From the NCBI GenBank assembly GCA_951812755.1, contig OX638329.1:124001-188000 (forward strand): a DNA stretch of 64,000 nucleotides, read 5' to 3'. Source of the DNA: an uncultured Latescibacterota bacterium. Lineage in GTDB: Bacteria > Latescibacterota > UBA2968. Below are positions 23,901-29,900 of this stretch, piece by piece. A program made the translations under genes and the position numbers. Below the pieces are notes generated by a model. The model had not been told where the DNA came from and made no database searches. It saw only the letters and a program-made list of their open reading frames with translations. Position 1 is the stretch's first letter, and each line of letters begins with the position of its first letter.

Positions 23901-26900
23901 AGGGGGTGTCTGCGGCCAATGTAAGGGTGACGATCATTGAGGCCAACACACCGACGCTGACGATTGCGGATGTGCGTGCGGCGGAGAACGTCGGGAACAT
24001 GGCGTTTGAAGTAACCCTGAGCGTAGCCAGCAGCAACGCGGTGACAGTGGATTACGCGACCGCGAATGGCACGGCGATGGCGGGAGACGACTACAGGGCA
24101 CGGAATGGCACACTGACCTTTTCGCCGGGCGGGACACGCACGCGGACGATCAGCGTACCCATCATCAACGATACGATAGATGAAGATGAGGAAGAGACGT
24201 TTACCGTAAGCCTGAGCAACGCGAGCAACGCGATGATAGGCGATGCGAGCGCGACCGGGACGATTGAGGACAACGATGTGCCGCAGGTCGAAGTATCGTT
24301 TGCTCGAGACACCTATACGGTAAACGAGGGAAGCGCAGTGATGATGGTCGTGTCGCTGAACAAAGATCCAGAACGCGAGGTAATCATTCCGATCCTGACG
24401 TCGCACCAGGGCGGTGCGACAACTGCCGACTATTCGAGGATACCGCCGAGTGTGACCTTCAACGCAGGCGAAAGAGAAAAGACCTTTGAGATCACCGCGA
24501 CCGACGATGGGATAGACGATGACAACGAGACCATAACACTCCGTTTCGGCAACCTGCCAACTCGGGTTACGGCGGGTAGCCCATCTACTGTCGAAATCGC
24601 AATCACCGATGGCGACATTCCCGAGGTGACCGTATCGTTCGCCCGGGCAAGCTATACGGCTTCCGAAGGCGGCAATGCGGTAACAGTACAGGTGCGCCTG
24701 AGCGCGGATCCCGAGCGCACAGTGATCATCCCACTGACAGCGACGGGGCGCAACGGCGCCGAGACCAACGACTATGACTTGCCATCAACGAACCTGACCT
24801 TCAATCCCACCGAGACCGTGCAGACCTTTACTCTCACGGCAACCGACGACGACATAGATGACGACAACGAGACCGTAGAACTCGGCTTTGGCACTTTACC
24901 TGATAAGGTCAGCGCTGCCCTTGTCCGCCCGACCACGGTGATATCCCTGGCCGACAACGACACACGCGGGGCGAGGGTATTCCCCACGACTGTGAACGTG
25001 CCGGAAGGCGACAGCAATACCTATGTGGTGGAACTGACCTCGCAACCGACCGCGCCGGTGACGGTGACAGTTGCGGGTGCCTCCGGGGACATAAGCGTGA
25101 GCGGCTCGCCGTTGACATTCCCGCCGGACGACTGGCGCGAGGCGCAGACAGTGACGGTCAGCGCGGCTGAGGACAACGATGCCCTATCGGATGATCCGGT
25201 GACACTGACGCATGCCGTCAGCGGCGGGGACTACGGTGCAGTGACGGCTGATGCTGTAGAGGTGAGGATCACCGAGAACGACGCGCCGGTCCTGACGATT
25301 AATGACGAGCGCGGGGTCGAGAACATCGGCAGGATGATGTTCGAGGTAACCCTGAGCCAGATTAGCAGCGACGTAGTAAGGGTGGATTATGCGACGCAGG
25401 GCGGTTCGGCCACACAGGGAACGGACTACACGCAGACGAGCGGCACGCTGACATTCTCGTCGGGCGACACGGAAAAACAGATCGCGGTGACGATTCGGGA
25501 CGACGCCATAGACGAAAACGACGAGACCTTCACCGTGACGCTGAGCAATGCACAAAACGCAGAACTGGCAAACAACGAGGCAACCGGAACCATCATCGAC
25601 AACGATGAACCAACGCCTACGCCACCAACGCCTACGCCACCAACGCCTACGCCACCAACGCCTACACCACCAACGCCTACGCCACCTCCTGTCTTGCCCG
25701 AGGTAATCGTTTCCTTTGGTGAAGCGAGCTATGAGGCTACGGAAGGCGGTAGCGCTGCAATGGTGCGGGTATCTCTGAGTGCAGACCCCGAGCGCGAGGT
25801 GACAATACCCCTGACAGCGACGCCGGAAAATGGAGCCACAGATGCCGACTATTCCGGCGTGCCTGAACGTATCACCTTCTCCAATGGCGAGACGAGCAAA
25901 ACCTTTGAGGTCGTGGCCTTAGATGACGATATAGACGATGACGACGAGAGCATAACACTCTCATTCGGCACATTACCTGATAACGTGGAAGCGGGCAGTC
26001 CTGCCACAGCCACAGTATCTCTTACCGACAATGACGTTTCTGTGACTGTTTCCTTTGATCAAGCGCGCTACACAGCAGCGGAAGGAGGAACTGCGGCAAC
26101 CATAATGGTACGCCTGAGCGCGGATCCAAAGCGCGAGGTGACAATCCCACTGACAGTCACCTCTGCCAATGGAGCCACATCTGCCGACTATTCCGGCGTG
26201 CCTGAACGTATTACCTTCTCCAATGGCGAGACGAGCAAAACCTTTGAGGTCGTGGCCTTAGATGACGATATAGACGATGACGACGAGAGCATAACACTCT
26301 CATTCGGCACGCTACCTGATAACGTGGAAGCGGGCAGTCCTGCCACAGTAGTACTTGCCGACAATGACGATCCCGTAGTAACAGTGTCTTTTGATCAAAC
26401 GCGCTATAAGACAACCGAAGGCGGTAACACAGCGACGATACGGGTATCTCTGAGCGCGGACCCCGAGCGCACCGTAGCCATCCTACTCATCGTAACGCCG
26501 AAAAATGGAGCCACAGAAGATGACTATGCTGGCGTGCCACAAAGCATCATCTTCACCAGCGGCGAGACCGAAAAAACCTTTGAGATTGTGGCCGTAGATG
26601 ATGAGATAGACGATGACGACGAGAGCATAACACTGAGTTTTGGCACATTATCACACAGGGTCAACCCGGGCAGTCTTGCCACAGTAGCACTTGCCGACAA
26701 TGACGACCCTGTGGTAACCGTTTCCTTTGGTCAAGCCCACTATAGGGCAGCAGAGGGCGGGCGCGCTGCGACGGTGCGGGTATCTCTGAGTGCAGACCCC
26801 GAGCGCACCGTAATAATCCCCCTATCAGCGACGCCCGCCAACAGGGCCACAGAGGCCGACTATTCCGGTGTGCCTGAAAGTATAACCTTTACCAATGGCG

Positions 26901-29900
26901 AGACCGAAAAAACCTTTGAGATCACCGCCACCGACGATGAGATAGACGATGACGACGAGAGCATAACACTCTCATTCGGCACGCTACCTGATAACGTGGA
27001 ATCGGGCAGTCCTGCCACAATAGCACTTATCGACAATGACGATCCCGTAGTGAATGTCTCCTTTGGCCAAGTGACCTATGAAGCAACCGAGGGTGGCAGC
27101 ACGGCTATGGTAATCGTGTCCCTGAGCGCGGACCCCGAGCGCACGGTCGCCATCCCACTCATCGCAACACCTGCCAATGGGGCCACACAGGACGACTATT
27201 CCGGTGTGCCTGAAAGTATAACCTTTACCAATGGCGAGACCGAAAAAACCTTTGAGATCACCGCCACCGACGATGATATAGATGATGATGACGAGAGCAT
27301 AACACTCTCATTCGGCACGCTACCTGATAACGTGGAAGCGGGCAGTCCTGCCACAGTAGCACTTGCCGACAATGACGATCCCGTAGTGAATGTCTCCTTT
27401 GGCCAAGTGACCTATGAAGCAACCGAGGGTGGCAGCACGGCTATGGTGATCGTGTCCCTGAGCGCGGACCCCGAGCGCACGGTCGCCATCCCACTCATCG
27501 CAACACCTGCTAATGGGGCCACACAGGACGACTATTCCGGCGTACCACAAAGCATCACCTTTAATAGCGGTGAGACGAACAAAACCTTTGAGATCACCGC
27601 CACCGACGATGATATAGACGATGACGACGAGAGCATAACACTCTCATTCGGCACGCTATCTGACCGCGTCGAGGCAGGCAGTCCTGCCACAGTAGCACTT
27701 ATCGACAACGACGACCCCATAGTAGCAGTCTCCTTTGATCGTGCAACCTACGAGACAACCGAGGGTGGCAGCACGGCTATGGTAATCGTGTCCCTGAGCG
27801 CGGACCCCGAGCGCACGGTCGCCATCCCACTCATCGCAACACCTGCTAATGGGGCCACACAGGACGACTATTCCGGCGTACCACAAAGCATCACCTTTAA
27901 TAGCGGTGAGACGAACAAAACCTTTGAGATCACCGCCACCGACGATGATATAGACGATGACGACGAGAGCATAACACTCTCATTCGGCACGCTATCTGAC
28001 CGCGTCGAGGCAGGCAGTCCTGCCACAGTAGCACTTATCGACAACGACGACCCCATAGTCGAGGTCTCCTTCGAGCAATCAACCTACGAGACAACCGAGG
28101 GTGGTAGCACAGCACTGGTGACCCTGACCCTGAGTGCGGACCCCGAGCGCACAGTCGTCATCCCACTCATCGCAATGCCGGAAAATGGTGCCACACAGGA
28201 CGACTATTCCGGCGTACCACAAAGCATCACCTTTAATAGCGGTGAGACGAACAAAACCTTTGAGATCACCGCCACCGACGATGAGATAGATGATGACGAC
28301 GAGAGCATGACGCTCACCTTCGGCACCCTGCCGCACAAAGTTCGCACAGGGCGTCCCTCAACAGCGATGGTGAGTCTAATAGACAACGACGATCCCATAG
28401 TCGAGGTCTCCTTTGATCAAACAACCTACGAGACAACCGAAGGTGGCAGCGCAGCACTGGTAACCCTGACCCTGAGTGCGGATCCCGAGCGCACGGTCGC
28501 CATCCCACTCATCGCAATGCCGGAAAATGGTGCCACAGATGCCGACTATTCCGGCATACCACAAAGCATCACTTTTCACAGGGGCGAGACCGAAAAAACT
28601 TTTGAGATCACTGCCACCGACGACGATATAGACGATGACGACGAGACCATGACACTTACCTTTGGCACATTACCACACAGGGTCAACCCGGGCAATTTTT
28701 CAACAGCGATGGTAAGTCTGATAGATGACGACGATCCCATAGTCACAGTCTCCTTTGATCGTGCAACCTACGAGACAACCGAGGGTGGTAGCGCGGCGAG
28801 AATAACCGTAACCCTGAGTGCAGATCCCGAGCGCACAGTAGTAATCCCCCTGATCGCAACACCTGCCAATGGTGCCACACAGGACGACTATTCCGGCATA
28901 CCACAAAGCATCACCTTTCACAGGGGCGAAACCGAAAAAACTTTTGAGATCACTGCCACCGACGACGATATAGACGATGACGACGAGAGCATAACACTCA
29001 CCTTTGGCACATTACCACACAGGGTCAACCCGGGCAATTTTTCAACAGCGATGGTAAGTCTGATAGATGACGACGATCCCATAGTCGAAGTATCCTTTGA
29101 TCGTGCAACCTACGAGACAACCGAAGGAGGCAGCGCAGTGCGGGTGATCGTGTCTCTAAGTGCGGACCCCGAGCGCTCGGTCACCATTCCACTCATCGCA
29201 ACACCTGCCAATGGTACCACACAGGACGACTATTCCGGTGTACCTGAGAGCATCACCTTTCACAGGGGTGAGACGGAGAAGACCTTTGAGATCACTGCCA
29301 CTGACGACGATATAGACGATGACGACGAGACCATCGCACTCACCTTTGGCACCCTGCTACACAGGGTCAATAAGGGCAATCTCACAACAGCGATGGTAAG
29401 TCTGATAGATGACGACGATCCCATAGTCACAGTCTCCTTTGGTGAAGCGAGTTACGAAACTACCGAAGGAGGCAGCGCAGTGCGGGTGATCGTGTCTCTA
29501 AGTGCGGACCCCGAGCGCACAGTAGTAATCCCCCTGATCGCAACACCTGCCAATGGTGCCACACAGGACGACTATTCCGGCATACCACAAAGCATCACCT
29601 TTCACAGGGGCGAAACCGAAAAAACTTTTGAGATCACCGCCACTGACGACGATATAGACGATGACGGCGAGAGCATAACACTCACCTTTGGCACCCTGCT
29701 ACACAGGGTCAATAAGGGCAATCTCACAACAGCGATGGTAAGTCTGATAGATGACGACGATCCCATAGTCGAAGTATCCTTTGGTGAAGCGAGTTACGAA
29801 ACTACCGAAGGAGGCAGCGCGGCGAGAATAACTGTAACCCTGAGTGCAGATCCCGAGCGCACAGTAGTAATCCCCCTGATCGCAACACCTGCCAATGGTG

